Shown here piece by piece: positions 44,244-53,421 of a stretch of 64,000 nucleotides of DNA (position 1 is the stretch's first letter; each line of letters starts with the position of its first letter). A model generated the notes under the pieces. That model searched no databases and was not told the origin of the DNA. It worked only from the letters and a program-made list of their open reading frames with translations. Where the stretch lies: NCBI RefSeq assembly GCF_004745805.1, contig NZ_SRLQ01000017.1:124001-188000 (forward strand), read 5' to 3'. Origin of the DNA: Mycolicibacterium sp. CH28. GTDB lineage: Bacteria > Actinomycetota > Actinomycetes > Mycobacteriales > Mycobacteriaceae. Made by a program: the position numbers and the translations under genes.

Positions 44244-45128
44244 ATGGGCAAACACCCGCCCGAAAATGACCTGATGCCACACTTCGCGAACGTCCAGGCG
44301 CACTATGACCTGTCCGACGACTTCTTCCGGCTTTTCCTCGATCCCACCCAGACCTACAGTTGCGCCTATTTCGAGCGCGATGACATGACCCTGGAGCAGG
44401 CCCAGCTGGCCAAGATCGACCTGGCCCTGGGCAAGCTGGGCCTGCAGCCCGGCATGACACTGCTGGACGTCGGATGCGGCTGGGGCGCCACCATGTTGCG
44501 CGCCCTGGAGAACTACGACGTCAACGTCATCGGGCTGACCCTGAGCAAGAACCAGGCCGCCCACGTCCAGCAGCTCTTCGACGCATCGAACAGTGCACGC
44601 TCCACGCGAGTACTCCTGGAAGGCTGGGAACACTTCGACGAGCCTGTCGACCGCATCGTGTCTATCGGCGCGTTCGAGCACTTCGGGCATGAGCGCTACG
44701 CGAGCTTCTTCGCGAGGACCTTCGAGCTGCTGCCCGATGACGGCGTCACGCTGCTGCACACCATCACCGGGTTGCACCCGAAGGAGATGGCCGCCCGCGG
44801 CATGCCGCTGTCGTTCGAGTTCGCCCGCTTCGTGAAGTTCATGGTCACCGAAATCTTCCCGGGTGGCCGGTTGCCGTCTATTTCGATGGTCGAAGAGCGT
44901 GCTACCGCAGCGGGTTTCACGGTCACCCGGGTGCAGTCGCTGCAGCCGCATTACGCGCGAACCCTCGATCTGTGGGCGGCAGCGCTCGAGGCCGAGCGCG
45001 ACCGGGCAATCGAGATTCAATCGGTCGAGGTCTACGACCGCTACATGAAGTACCTCACCGGTTGCGCCAACATGTTCCGCACCGGCTACATCGACGTCGA
45101 TCAGTTCACCCTCGCGAAAGCTCCCTGA
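44244..45128 (+). CDS. Mycolic acid-type cyclopropane/methyl transferase (CmaA/MmaA/UmaA family)
   Basis: 294 residues. HYDLSDDFFRLFLDPTQTYSCAYFE is the family opening, LLDVGCGWGATM the SAM-binding loop, and SIGAFEHFGHERY the active-site region with the conserved Glu-His. The length equals that of mycolate cyclopropane synthases of M. tuberculosis. These enzymes modify meromycolate chains at double bonds. It cannot be told from sequence alone whether this copy makes a cyclopropane, a methyl branch or a hydroxy intermediate. Confidence 0.92.
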   Translation: MGKHPPENDLMPHFANVQAHYDLSDDFFRLFLDPTQTYSCAYFERDDMTLEQAQLAKIDLALGKLGLQPGMTLLDVGCGWGATMLRALENYDVNVIGLTLSKNQAAHVQQLFDASNSARSTRVLLEGWEHFDEPVDRIVSIGAFEHFGHERYASFFARTFELLPDDGVTLLHTITGLHPKEMAARGMPLSFEFARFVKFMVTEIFPGGRLPSISMVEERATAAGFTVTRVQSLQPHYARTLDLWAAALEAERDRAIEIQSVEVYDRYMKYLTGCANMFRTGYIDVDQFTLAKAP

Positions 45129-45175
45129 CACCGGAGAGCCTGCTCGGGGAAACCGGAGATGTCACAATTCCGGTC

Positions 45176-46852
45176 GTGTTCACCCGTGCTGCCCAGGCAT
45201 GGCTGGCCCCGGCGATCGTCCCGTATCGCGCCGGCTGGCTGCGGGCTGACGTGCTGGCCGGCCTCAGCACCGGCGCCGTCGTCATCCCGTTGGCGATGGC
45301 CTATGCCACTGTCGCGAACATGCCCGTCCAGATGGGCCTCTACACCTGCATCGTCCCGGTGGTGGTCTATACATTCATCGGCGGCTCACGGGTAGCCAGC
45401 ATCAGCACCACGTCGACGGTGTCCACGCTGACCGCCTCGACGATGCTGGCCGGCGGGGTACTCATCGGATCCGAGGACCAGCGTGGCGACCTGGTGACGC
45501 TGACGGTGCTGGTGGGCCTGTTCTTGTTGATCGCCCGGGTGTTCCGGCTCGGCATGTTGGTTGACAACATCAGCGATATGACCTTGACCGGCATCAAGGT
45601 CGCCGTCGGGCTGACGGTCATGGCGGCGCAGTTACCCAAGCTGCTGGGCGTGCGACCACACCCCCACACGACCGGATTCTTCAGGGTGGCGTGGGCGGCG
45701 CTCTCCGACATCCCCCACGCCAGCCTCGCAACGGTGGCGGTGTCGGTCGTCTGCCTAGCCGTGCTGCTCGCGCTGGCACGGTTGGCCCCGCGGATTCCGG
45801 GACCGTTGGTGGTGATCGCCGGCGGGATCGCGGTGAGCAGTGTCGTGGCACTGCCCGCCCACGGTGTCGCGCTCATCCCAGCGGTGCCGTCCGGCTTCCC
45901 GGTGCCGGAGCTTCCACACCTCGACCATCACATCGTGCCGCTGTTGCCCGGTGCGCTGGCGATCGCGGTGATGGCGTTCCTCGAGAGCATTGCCGTGGCA
46001 CGCACCTCCCGGCACCCCGGTGACCGACCGATCGAGCCGGACCGCGAACTGCTCGCGCTTGGCCTCGCGTCGGTCGCGGGCGCGTTCTTCCATTCATTAC
46101 CGCCCGCCGGGGGGTTCGCACAGACCTCGGTGAACCTGCGTTCGGGTGCGCGAAGCCAGATCAGCGGCCTGGTGATGGTGGTGCTGGCGGTCCTGGTCGC
46201 GCTGTTCGTCGCGCCGATCCTGGACCTGCTGCCCCAGGCGGTGCTCGGTGCGGTCGTGGTCGTCGCGGTCACCCGCCTCGTCGACATCGCCGCCCTGCGC
46301 CGGCTCTACCGCCTCAATCCCCGCGAGTGCATCGGCGCCATCGGCGTCGCGGCAGTCGGGCTGGCGTTCGGGCTGATCCCCGCCGTGGTCGTCGCCGTGG
46401 CGGTCACCTTGCTCGTGGTGCTGCACGTGGTCAATTCGCCGCACGTGGTGCAGGTCGTGCGGCACGACAAGGGAGCCTGGGTCGAACGGCCGGAGAACGC
46501 CGAGCTGATCGCGGCCGATCCGCTGGTTCTGCGCTGCCTTGTCCCGCTGTACGCGGCCAACGTTCGCCCCAACATCGCCGCCATCCGCGACGCCGCGCTG
46601 CGGGAGCAACCGAAGCCGACGGCGGTGGTGCTGGATCTGGTGCGCCAGGCCGTCCTGGAATCGACCGTGCTGCATATTCTGGTCGACCTCGATCTTGAAC
46701 TGTCCGGGGCCGGAATCCGCCTGATGTTCACCGCGCTACCCGAGCGCGCCCACCAGATGGTGCTTCGCACCGAGTGGTGGCATCAGGTCGAAGCGGACGG
46801 ACGCTACCAACCCGACCTGGATGCGGCCGTCGAGGCCGTCGACCGGTTCTGA
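45176..46852 (+). CDS. SulP family anion transporter with STAS domain
   Basis: 558 residues from a GTG; the frame is open through the end of the previous gene, so the start is not certain. AGLSTGAVVIPLAMAYATVANMP is the SulP signature, with 10-12 helices up to about residue 430, and GALAIAVMAFLESIAVAR in the second half. The C-terminal 120 residues form a STAS domain, shorter on recognisable motif than usual. SulP proteins carry sulfate, bicarbonate or dicarboxylates. Convergent with the secreted protein gene, 1 bp apart. Confidence 0.88.
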   Translation: MFTRAAQAWLAPAIVPYRAGWLRADVLAGLSTGAVVIPLAMAYATVANMPVQMGLYTCIVPVVVYTFIGGSRVASISTTSTVSTLTASTMLAGGVLIGSEDQRGDLVTLTVLVGLFLLIARVFRLGMLVDNISDMTLTGIKVAVGLTVMAAQLPKLLGVRPHPHTTGFFRVAWAALSDIPHASLATVAVSVVCLAVLLALARLAPRIPGPLVVIAGGIAVSSVVALPAHGVALIPAVPSGFPVPELPHLDHHIVPLLPGALAIAVMAFLESIAVARTSRHPGDRPIEPDRELLALGLASVAGAFFHSLPPAGGFAQTSVNLRSGARSQISGLVMVVLAVLVALFVAPILDLLPQAVLGAVVVVAVTRLVDIAALRRLYRLNPRECIGAIGVAAVGLAFGLIPAVVVAVAVTLLVVLHVVNSPHVVQVVRHDKGAWVERPENAELIAADPLVLRCLVPLYAANVRPNIAAIRDAALREQPKPTAVVLDLVRQAVLESTVLHILVDLDLELSGAGIRLMFTALPERAHQMVLRTEWWHQVEADGRYQPDLDAAVEAVDRF

Positions 46853-46853
46853 G

Positions 46854-47327
46854 TCAGGGCGTCGCCGGTCCGGCGGCGGGAGGCGCGACGGCCGAGGACC
46901 CGACCGGTCCGGTGGGGCCCGCCGCCATCCCGGGCGGCGGAGTGGCGTTGGCGTCGAGCGGACGCTGGGCGAGCAGAAGCAGCGCGTCGCTACCTGACAC
47001 GTCCTGGGTGCGAATGGCGTGCCACAGGTCGCGCAGGTAGTTCAGCCGTCCCTCCGGCGGGGTGTCGGTGGTGCCCGGTGGCAGGTTGTCGGGGCTGGAC
47101 AGATGCGGTACGGCGACCGGGGCCACCGCGGGCCCGGCCGCGATCGCCTGGGTACCGGTGTCGGCGGGCACCGCGGTCGGGGGCACCGGATCGACCGGAG
47201 CCGCCGGGTCGGCGAACGCCGCGGGCGCGCCCAGGAGCGCCACCGAAACCCCTGCCGCCGCCAGTCCCAGACAGATCCGGCTCGCCAGAGTGCCGATATG
47301 GGCGGGCGCGTACATCGTGATCTTCAC
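46854..47327 (-). CDS. Secreted Ala/Pro-rich mycobacterial protein
   Basis: 157 residues. Signal peptide at 1-40 (ASRICLGLAAAGVSVALLGAPAAFA, cleavage after AFA). The mature part is Pro/Ala/Thr-rich with a short helical region EGRLNYLRDLWHAIRTQDVSGSDALLLLAQ in the centre. No enzymatic motif; similar in style to mycobacterial cell-wall or exported proteins of unknown function. Confidence 0.7.
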   Translation of the reverse strand: MKITMYAPAHIGTLASRICLGLAAAGVSVALLGAPAAFADPAAPVDPVPPTAVPADTGTQAIAAGPAVAPVAVPHLSSPDNLPPGTTDTPPEGRLNYLRDLWHAIRTQDVSGSDALLLLAQRPLDANATPPPGMAAGPTGPVGSSAVAPPAAGPATP

Positions 47328-47657
47328 GTCATGTCCTCCGCAGGTCAGCCACGGTGGCGTCCCCTGGGTCGACCGGTGAACGCCCTATACCGGTCATTCC
47401 GCTGACGAACCCGTTTTGTTACACCAGTCACATCTGCACCACAGCATCGGACCGCGTAACTTTGGCCAGGTCGTCGGCAGACCAGCAGATACCCAGCTTC
47501 ACCGGACGTACGGCGCTCCTGCCCGCAGAACCTGGGATGGCGTTTGGTTCTGGTTTGATTGCGCTCCTCGGCCATACCCGTCGTGCGCGACACTTCTTTC
47601 AGACAATGGCGGCAACAAGACAATGGCGGCAACAAGTTGTTCGGGCGGGAGGTGTCC
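47328..47657 (+). other. 330-bp intergenic region with a 17-bp tandem repeat
   Basis: No gene is evident. AGACAATGGCGGCAACA occurs twice head to tail at 47601-47634, 24 bp upstream of the PAS-ANTAR start, within its leader. The rest serves as divergent promoter space between the secreted protein and the PAS-ANTAR gene. Confidence 0.6.
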
Positions 47658-48362
47658 ATGGTTGCGGAAGAGAGTCCATCACCGTCGCACGACGGCCAGG
47701 AGCCGACACCCGACGTGGTGGACGCGCGTTCGGACCAGGTCGGCTGGTTCCGCTTCTACTTCGACGACGAGCGTTGGGAGTGGTCGCCGGAGGTGCAGGC
47801 CATGCACGGCTATGAGCCGGGGACCGTCTCCCCCACCACCGAGTTGGTGTTGTCGCACAAACATCCCGACGACTACCTGCAAATCGTGACGACGCTGGAC
47901 GACGTGCGCCAGCGCCATCAGGCGTTCAGCACCAGGCATCGCATCGTCGACACCGCCGGCCGGATCCATCACGTCATCGTGGTGGCCGACAAGCTGCAGG
48001 ACCGGTCGGGCGCGGTGGTCGGCACCCACGGCTTCTACCTCGATATCACCCCCACCGAACACCAACAGCAAAGACAGCTCACCGAGGCCGTCGCCGAGAT
48101 CGCCGAGAACCGCGCGACGATCGAGCAGGCCAAGGGCATGTTGATGGTGGTGTACGGCATCGACGCCGAGGCAGCGTTCGACCTGCTTCGGTGGCGGTCC
48201 CAGGAAGGCAACATCAAGCTGCGGCTGCTGGCCGAACGGGTGGTCGCCGACTTCGTCGCCCTCTCCCAGACCGATCCGGCGCCGGTGCGGTCGGCCTATG
48301 ACAATCTGCTGCTGACCGCCGACCGGCGCCACGGCGCCGCATCCGAGGCACAGCCGAGCTGA
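47658..48362 (+). CDS. PAS-ANTAR RNA-binding antitermination regulator
   Basis: 234 residues from the ATG at 47658, after GGGAGG. Residues about 25-140 form a PAS domain (WFRFYFDDERWEWSPEVQAMHGYEPG, HPDDYLQ). Residues about 155-215 form an ANTAR domain (ENRATIEQAKGMLMVVYGID...LRLLAERVVADF), which binds two-hairpin RNA motifs to prevent termination. Signal and target RNA are unknown. The frame extends to 47559 but the ribosome site favours 47658. Confidence 0.87.
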   Translation: MVAEESPSPSHDGQEPTPDVVDARSDQVGWFRFYFDDERWEWSPEVQAMHGYEPGTVSPTTELVLSHKHPDDYLQIVTTLDDVRQRHQAFSTRHRIVDTAGRIHHVIVVADKLQDRSGAVVGTHGFYLDITPTEHQQQRQLTEAVAEIAENRATIEQAKGMLMVVYGIDAEAAFDLLRWRSQEGNIKLRLLAERVVADFVALSQTDPAPVRSAYDNLLLTADRRHGAASEAQPS

Positions 48363-48385
48363 CACCGGGCGGGCTCTATGCTCCC

Positions 48386-49276
48386 GTGATGCTGCACATG
48401 CTGCGCGCGCGGCCGCTGATGTGGTTTTTCCTCCTGTCGTACGCGATCACCTGGCTGTTATGGGCGCCGCTGGTCCTCACCGGGGTCCCGGCGTTCTCCG
48501 CAACCACCCACACGCCGTCACTGGGCGCCCTGCCTGCGGTGGCGATCGGGGTCACCGGCACGGCGTTCGCCATGACCGCGCTCACCCAGGGCCGCCCCGG
48601 CGTCATGCGAATGCTGCGCCGCCTGATGTGGTGGCGAGTCGGGCTGGGCTGGTATGCGGTCGCGGTGCTCCTGATCCCGCTCGGCCAGATTCTCATCACC
48701 GCCGCGCTGGTGAGCCCGGACGCGTTGCGGGCGCTGAGCCCGTCGGCGCTGGCCCTGTACCCAGCCTCCTACCTCGCACATTTCATCTTCGGTCCGCTCT
48801 TCGAGGAGTCCGGGTGGCGCGGGTTTGCCCTGCCGCGCCTGCAGCACCGCTATGGGCCGCTACGGGGCTCGCTGTTGCTCGGCTTGTTGTGGAGCGGCTG
48901 GCACTTCTTCTTGTACATGCCGTCCTGGCTGCGGGCCGGACCGGTCGATGCGCTGATCTCCGCCGCCATTTTCGTGGTGTTCACCGTGAGCATCACCGTG
49001 CTGTTCACCTGGCTGTCGAACAACACGGCCGCGAGCCTGCTGCTGGCGATCCTGCTGCATGGATCGATCGACGGCACGGCGACCTATGTCCAGCGACTGG
49101 CCGACCGCGGCGTGATCAGCACCGATGCCGCCGCATTCAGCGCCCAGTTCGGGGTGTTGATCGTGTCCGTCCTGGTGGCGGGGGTGCTCCTGGTGTGGAC
49201 CCGGGGCCGGCTTAGTTATCCGCGGTACCGCGCCGGCGCCGAGTCTCTGGACCTGCCCGGGAGAATGCAGACATGA
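48386..49276 (+). CDS. CPBP family intramembrane metalloprotease
   Basis: 296 residues, GTG-ATG tandem start. Seven to eight hydrophobic helices. The Abi/CPBP motifs are FEESGWRGFALPRLQ, WSGWHFF and LLHGSIDG, giving two Glu and two His for zinc-dependent intramembrane proteolysis. Members process membrane substrates or protect against bacteriocins; substrate unknown. The next gene begins in an ATGA overlap with its stop. Confidence 0.87.
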   Translation: MMLHMLRARPLMWFFLLSYAITWLLWAPLVLTGVPAFSATTHTPSLGALPAVAIGVTGTAFAMTALTQGRPGVMRMLRRLMWWRVGLGWYAVAVLLIPLGQILITAALVSPDALRALSPSALALYPASYLAHFIFGPLFEESGWRGFALPRLQHRYGPLRGSLLLGLLWSGWHFFLYMPSWLRAGPVDALISAAIFVVFTVSITVLFTWLSNNTAASLLLAILLHGSIDGTATYVQRLADRGVISTDAAAFSAQFGVLIVSVLVAGVLLVWTRGRLSYPRYRAGAESLDLPGRMQT

Positions 49277-49932
49277 CCGATTTTCGTCTGGTGCTGGCTG
49301 CCGCGGCGGCCACGCTGATGGCCGCGCCACTGGCCGGCGCGGCCCCGGACGGCGGCGTACCGCCGGTGAGCCCCCAAGCCGCGGCGGCCGGCTTCGTCGA
49401 CGTGCGCACGGTGGTCCCCGACGCGATCATCGACCTGCGCTACGCCACGGCCGACAATTTCGTCGGCGTCCCGCTGTATCCGCCAGATGCCCGCTGCCTG
49501 GTGCACGAGTCCATGGCGCCGGGCCTCGCGAAGGCGGCGGAGTCGTTGCGCGCCCAGGGCGAGGTATTGGTGTTCTGGGACTGCTATCGCCCCCATGACG
49601 TCCAGGTCCGGATGTTCGATGCGGTGCCCAACCCGGCGTGGGTGGCCAAGCCCGGGCCGTACGCGCGCAGCCACGAAGCCGGGCGTTCGGTGGACGTCAC
49701 CATTGCCGAGCAGGGCCGGCTGATCGACATGGGCACCGATTTTGACGACTTCTCATCTCGTGCAAAGGCTTACGCCACCGACGGCGTCAGTACGGCGGCC
49801 CAGGCCAACCGGGACCGGCTACGCGCGGCGATGGCCGACGGCGGCCTTGCCGTGTACTCCGGGGAATGGTGGCATTTCGACGGGCCTGGGGCCGGGGTGC
49901 AGCGCCCGATCCTGGATGTGCCGGTCGACTAA
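49273..49932 (+). CDS. Secreted D-Ala-D-Ala dipeptidase (VanX/M15D family)
   Basis: 219 residues. Signal peptide at about 1-24 (AAAAATLMAAPLAGAA). The zinc site is SHEAGRSVD (His134, Asp141) and EWWHF (Glu198 catalytic, His201), and Arg106 in CYRPHD matches the transition-state Arg of VanX. Acts on D-alanyl dipeptides in the cell wall space, in wall turnover rather than necessarily vancomycin resistance, since no vanHA is nearby. Coupled to the CPBP gene. Confidence 0.9.
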   Translation: MTDFRLVLAAAAATLMAAPLAGAAPDGGVPPVSPQAAAAGFVDVRTVVPDAIIDLRYATADNFVGVPLYPPDARCLVHESMAPGLAKAAESLRAQGEVLVFWDCYRPHDVQVRMFDAVPNPAWVAKPGPYARSHEAGRSVDVTIAEQGRLIDMGTDFDDFSSRAKAYATDGVSTAAQANRDRLRAAMADGGLAVYSGEWWHFDGPGAGVQRPILDVPVD

Positions 49933-50090
49933 GCCTTCCATCAGTTTGGCCTGTCTCGCCAGAGCAGCGGGGGTGGTCAGGTGGCTCATCATCAGGAACC
50001 CGACCGCGTCCATGCCGAGTTCTCTTGCCGCGCCTATATGTTCGGCACAGATGCGGCCTCGGTGCAATGCGTGGCTACCCGCACCAAGGC
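49930..50090 (-). pseudogene. Relic of 4-hydroxy-2-oxovalerate aldolase (DmpG/BphI/MhpE type)
   Basis: On the minus strand, VRVATHCTEA is encoded from 50084 and runs into a stop. A different frame continues with CAEHIGAARELGMD and AVGFLMMSHLTTPAALARQAKLMEG, ending near 49930. These are hallmark stretches of meta-pathway aldolases (VRVATHCTEAD...HI..ARELGM...GFLMM), joined here by a frameshift. Both the N-terminal barrel and the C-terminal communication domain are missing. It borders the upper meta-cleavage operon, so it is likely what is left of a lower-pathway gene. Confidence 0.72.
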
Positions 50091-50187
50091 CGCCGAGGTC
50101 ATGGTGTCGAGGTTGCCTGCGTGGGCGGGCAGGTAGCGTCCGCGGCGGCGAACACCATGTCGGCCGCCTCCTGGATCATGCCGGGGA

Positions 50188-50832
50188 TCATCGTGCCCCG
50201 TTCTCCGCCTCGAGACGTTGCGCTGTGTCGTAGAGAGCCTGGCCGTGCATGGCCAACAGAGCGAGCAGGTCGACGCTGTCGCCGCTGACCTCCTTGGCGA
50301 TGAACAGTCCGTCGGCCCCGGCGATCGCGTAGGTCGCCAGCTGTCGGACCTGCTCCTCGGTCAGGCCCGGCGCCAGATCTGCAAAACTGCGGGTAAGCGC
50401 TTGGAACGCCCGATCCCTGACCTGAACGAACATCGCCCTGGCCCGGGGTTCGACCGGCCGGCGCTCCAGGGCGAGCATCAGTCCCAGCCGCAGGAAATCC
50501 GGCGAGTCCATCACCGCCTTGGCGGTCCCCGTCGCAATCTCCATCAGGCGGTCGTAGGCGTCAACATCGCCGGGCAGCTGCCACACCTTCAGCCAATGCG
50601 CGAAGCTGCGCTCGATGACCGCAGCGATCAGGTCGTCCTTGTCCTTGAAATGCCAGTAGATCGAGCTGGCCGGAAGTCCGCACTTGGCACTGACCGCGCC
50701 GATGCTGGTTCCTTCGTATCCCCGTTCGGCGGCGATCTCGGTAGCCGCATCGAGGATCCGGTTCCGCGACAGCTCTCCGTCAGCGCGCCGTTGGCGCCGC
50801 TTGGGCTCGTCGTTCGCGTCCTTCATGGCCAT
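50188..50832 (-). CDS. TetR family regulator of the meta-cleavage operon
   Basis: 214 residues from the ATG at 50832, preceded by AGAGGTGGGA. N-terminal helix-turn-helix around residues 15-60 (RILDAATEIAAERGYEGTSIGAVSAKCGLPASSIYWHFKDKDDL). The C-terminal ligand-binding domain is of TetR_C type. Two 16-bp palindromes lie between it and the divergent hydroxylase gene, so it should repress that operon until an aromatic intermediate binds. Confidence 0.9.
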   Translation of the reverse strand: MAMKDANDEPKRRQRRADGELSRNRILDAATEIAAERGYEGTSIGAVSAKCGLPASSIYWHFKDKDDLIAAVIERSFAHWLKVWQLPGDVDAYDRLMEIATGTAKAVMDSPDFLRLGLMLALERRPVEPRARAMFVQVRDRAFQALTRSFADLAPGLTEEQVRQLATYAIAGADGLFIAKEVSGDSVDLLALLAMHGQALYDTAQRLEAENGAR

Positions 50833-50853
50833 CAGGTTCCCACCTCTTGACTC

Positions 50854-50889
50854 TGTAGCGATCGCTACATTAGCGTAGCGGTCACTACA
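50854..50889 (+). promoter_or_regulatory. Twin TetR operators in the divergent promoter
   Basis: TGTAGCGATCGCTACA at 50854-50869 is a perfect 16-bp palindrome. CGTAGCGGTCACTACA at 50874-50889 is the same with three mismatches. Their centres are 20 bp apart, two helical turns, which suits cooperative binding of TetR dimers. They lie 22 bp before the tetR start and 47 bp before the hydroxylase start. Confidence 0.8.
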
Positions 50890-50935
50890 GAACAAGTTTC
50901 CGGTCGACGTGGACCGCAACGATTGAGAGACAGCT

Positions 50936-52528
50936 ATGAGTGATGCCCCGACGTATGACGTGGCCATCGTCGGATACGGCCCGGTGGGTGCCACCGCGGC
51001 CAACCTGCTGGGGCAGCGGGGACTCAACGTCGTTGTGATCGAACGTGATCCCGACATCTATTTCCGCGCCAGGGCAATTTCCACCGACGAAGAAGTACTC
51101 CGAATCTGGCAACAGGTCGGGCTGGCCGACCGTCTCAATGCCGATATGCAGCCCGGCGCGGGCGCCAACTTCGTCGATGTGGACGGCGTGCCGTTCGCCA
51201 AGCTCATGCCCGCCGACCGCGGCAACGGGCACCCGCCACAGCAGTTCATCTATCAGCCCGCGGTGGACAAGGTCCTGCGGGAAGGGGTGGACCGCTTCCC
51301 CAACGTCTCGATGCTGCTCGAGCACGAGTGCCTCCGCCTCATCCAGCGCGCCGACAGTGTCGAGTTGATGCTCGCCGACCTGACCAAGGACGAGTTCAAG
51401 CGAATCCGCGCCACCTACGTCATCGCCGCCGACGGCGGATCGAGTTCGATTCGCGCGCAGCTGGGCATCGGATTCAGTGGACGTACCTTCTCCGAGCGCT
51501 GGATAGTCATCGACACCAAGGTGCTCGAGGAGTGGCCTGACCACGACCAGTTGCGGTTCCACTGCAATCCCGCTCGCCCCACCGTCGACTGCCCCACCCC
51601 GCTGGGGCACCACCGCTGGGAGTTCCCGGTGCGCGACGAGGAGGACGAGAAAGATCTACTGACCGAGGACGCCATCTGGAATGTCCTGCGCTCGCAGGGA
51701 ATCGACAAGTCGAATGTCGAGATCATCGGATTCGCGTGCTACAGCCACCATGTCCGGTTCGCCGACCGGTGGCGGGTCGGGCGGGTGTTTCTCGCCGGCG
51801 ACGCGGCCCATGCGATGCCGCCGTGGATCGGCCAGGGCATGTGCGCCGGTGTCCGTGACGTCGCGAACCTGTGCTGGAAGATAGCCGCGGTTCTGACCGG
51901 CTCACTGCCGGAGTCTGTGCTCGACACCTATCAGGTCGAGCGGTTGCCGCACGTCAAAGAAGTCACGAGCCGAGCCGTGAAGACCGGCAAGCTCATCGTC
52001 GAACGCGATCCGGTGCGCGCCGCGCTACGCAATCACTTCTTCCGAACCGCCAGCAAGGTCCCCTATTTCATGACCTGGCTACGTGACCATCGCTGGATCC
52101 CCGACGCGCACTACGGCACCGGACTTCTGGCCGGCAACGGCAATGCCGCAACCGGCTGGCTCATCCCGCAGCCCTGGGTCATCGACGAGAACGGCGACCG
52201 GGTGCGCCTCGACGATGTCATCGGCGGCAGCTGGACGATCCTGCACACCGGCGCGGCAGCCCCCTGGCCCGCTTGGCGTTCCGCCGGAGTTCCGGTCGTC
52301 AGAATCGCCTCGGCGGGAAGCACACCCTCCCCCGATTGCGTCATCGATAGCGACGCAAGGCTCACCCGCTGGCTGCAGCGGAAGAAGGCCGCCGTGGTGG
52401 CCGTGCGACCCGACGGCTTCGTCTACGCCGCCGGCGGCGAGCAGACGCTCCCCCCGCCCCCGGCGGGATTCAAATCCCTGCACCCCGATACCGCCTCGCA
52501 CCTCTATCCAGTGAAGGACCACGCATGA
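50936..52528 (+). CDS. FAD-dependent aromatic hydroxylase (MhpA-like)
   Basis: 530 residues. GYGPVGATAANLLG (residues about 13-26) binds the ADP of FAD. DGGSSSIRAQLGI is the DG motif, and GDAAHAMPPWIGQGMCAG the second FAD motif. Closest in plan to 3-(3-hydroxyphenyl)propionate and other phenol 2-hydroxylases that make a catechol. It is the first gene of an operon with a ring-cleavage dioxygenase and a C-C hydrolase, so it probably prepares the catechol substrate. The exact aromatic compound is unknown. Confidence 0.88.
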   Translation: MSDAPTYDVAIVGYGPVGATAANLLGQRGLNVVVIERDPDIYFRARAISTDEEVLRIWQQVGLADRLNADMQPGAGANFVDVDGVPFAKLMPADRGNGHPPQQFIYQPAVDKVLREGVDRFPNVSMLLEHECLRLIQRADSVELMLADLTKDEFKRIRATYVIAADGGSSSIRAQLGIGFSGRTFSERWIVIDTKVLEEWPDHDQLRFHCNPARPTVDCPTPLGHHRWEFPVRDEEDEKDLLTEDAIWNVLRSQGIDKSNVEIIGFACYSHHVRFADRWRVGRVFLAGDAAHAMPPWIGQGMCAGVRDVANLCWKIAAVLTGSLPESVLDTYQVERLPHVKEVTSRAVKTGKLIVERDPVRAALRNHFFRTASKVPYFMTWLRDHRWIPDAHYGTGLLAGNGNAATGWLIPQPWVIDENGDRVRLDDVIGGSWTILHTGAAAPWPAWRSAGVPVVRIASAGSTPSPDCVIDSDARLTRWLQRKKAAVVAVRPDGFVYAAGGEQTLPPPPAGFKSLHPDTASHLYPVKDHA

Positions 52529-53421
52529 CCGACGACATCAGGCCAGACCTAGGCCGAACAACGATCTACTCCGAGTACACCGTCCGCGCCAACGACGCCG
52601 ACATTTTCCTGACCGACACCGGTGGAGACGGGCCGGCGATTGTCATGCTGCACGGCGGCGGCCCGGGCGCCTCGGGAGTCTCGAACTACTCGCGCAATAT
52701 CGATGCGCTGGCCCAGTCCTACCGGGTCATCGTTCCCGACATGCCCGGCTACGGTCGCTCGGACAAGCACGTCGACCACAGCGATCCCTTCGGCTACCTC
52801 GCCGACAAGATCCGCGGCCTTCTCGACGAATTAGGCATCCAGACAGCGCATCTCATCGGCAACTCCTACGGCGGCGCTGCCGCGCTGCGGCTCGCACTGG
52901 ACACCCCACAGCGCGCAGGCAAGTTGGTGCTCATGGGTCCGGGCGGCATCGGCACCACCCGCGGTCTGCCCACCGACGGCCTCAAAAGCCTGCTGTCCTA
53001 CTACGGCGGTGACGGGCCCAGCCGCGACAAGCTCGCGACGTTCATCCGTGCCTATCTGGTCTACGACGGCGCCGCGGTCCCCGACGATCTCATCGACCTG
53101 CGCTACCAGGCGTCGATCGATCCGGAGGTGGTGGCCAACCCGCCGCTGCAGCGGCCCGCCGGGTTGCGCACGCTGTGGCGAATGGACCTCACCCGTGACC
53201 GGAGACTCAAGAACCTGCCCAACCCGACGCTGGTGCTGTGGGGGCGCGACGACAAGGTCAACCGCCCGTCCGGCGGCCCGCTGCTGCTCAGCCTGATGCC
53301 CAACGCCGAGCTGGTCATGACCTCGCACACCGGGCACTGGATGCAGTGGGAACGCGCCGATCTGTTCAACCAGCTCGTCGCGGACTTCCTGGCGCCCGAC
53401 TCGCGGTTGGCACGGTCATGA
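52525..53421 (+). CDS. Meta-cleavage product hydrolase (MhpC/BphD/HsaD-like alpha/beta hydrolase)
   Basis: 298 residues, ATG overlapping the hydroxylase stop. MLHGGGPGASGVSNY is the oxyanion region typical of C-C hydrolases. The nucleophile is Ser114 in GNSYGGAA; Asp lies in VLWGRDDKVN and His in HTGHWMQWE. The family cleaves the vinylogous 1,5-diketone made by extradiol dioxygenases, giving a 2-hydroxypentadienoate and an acid. The dioxygenase gene follows directly. Confidence 0.88.
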   Translation: MTDDIRPDLGRTTIYSEYTVRANDADIFLTDTGGDGPAIVMLHGGGPGASGVSNYSRNIDALAQSYRVIVPDMPGYGRSDKHVDHSDPFGYLADKIRGLLDELGIQTAHLIGNSYGGAAALRLALDTPQRAGKLVLMGPGGIGTTRGLPTDGLKSLLSYYGGDGPSRDKLATFIRAYLVYDGAAVPDDLIDLRYQASIDPEVVANPPLQRPAGLRTLWRMDLTRDRRLKNLPNPTLVLWGRDDKVNRPSGGPLLLSLMPNAELVMTSHTGHWMQWERADLFNQLVADFLAPDSRLARS

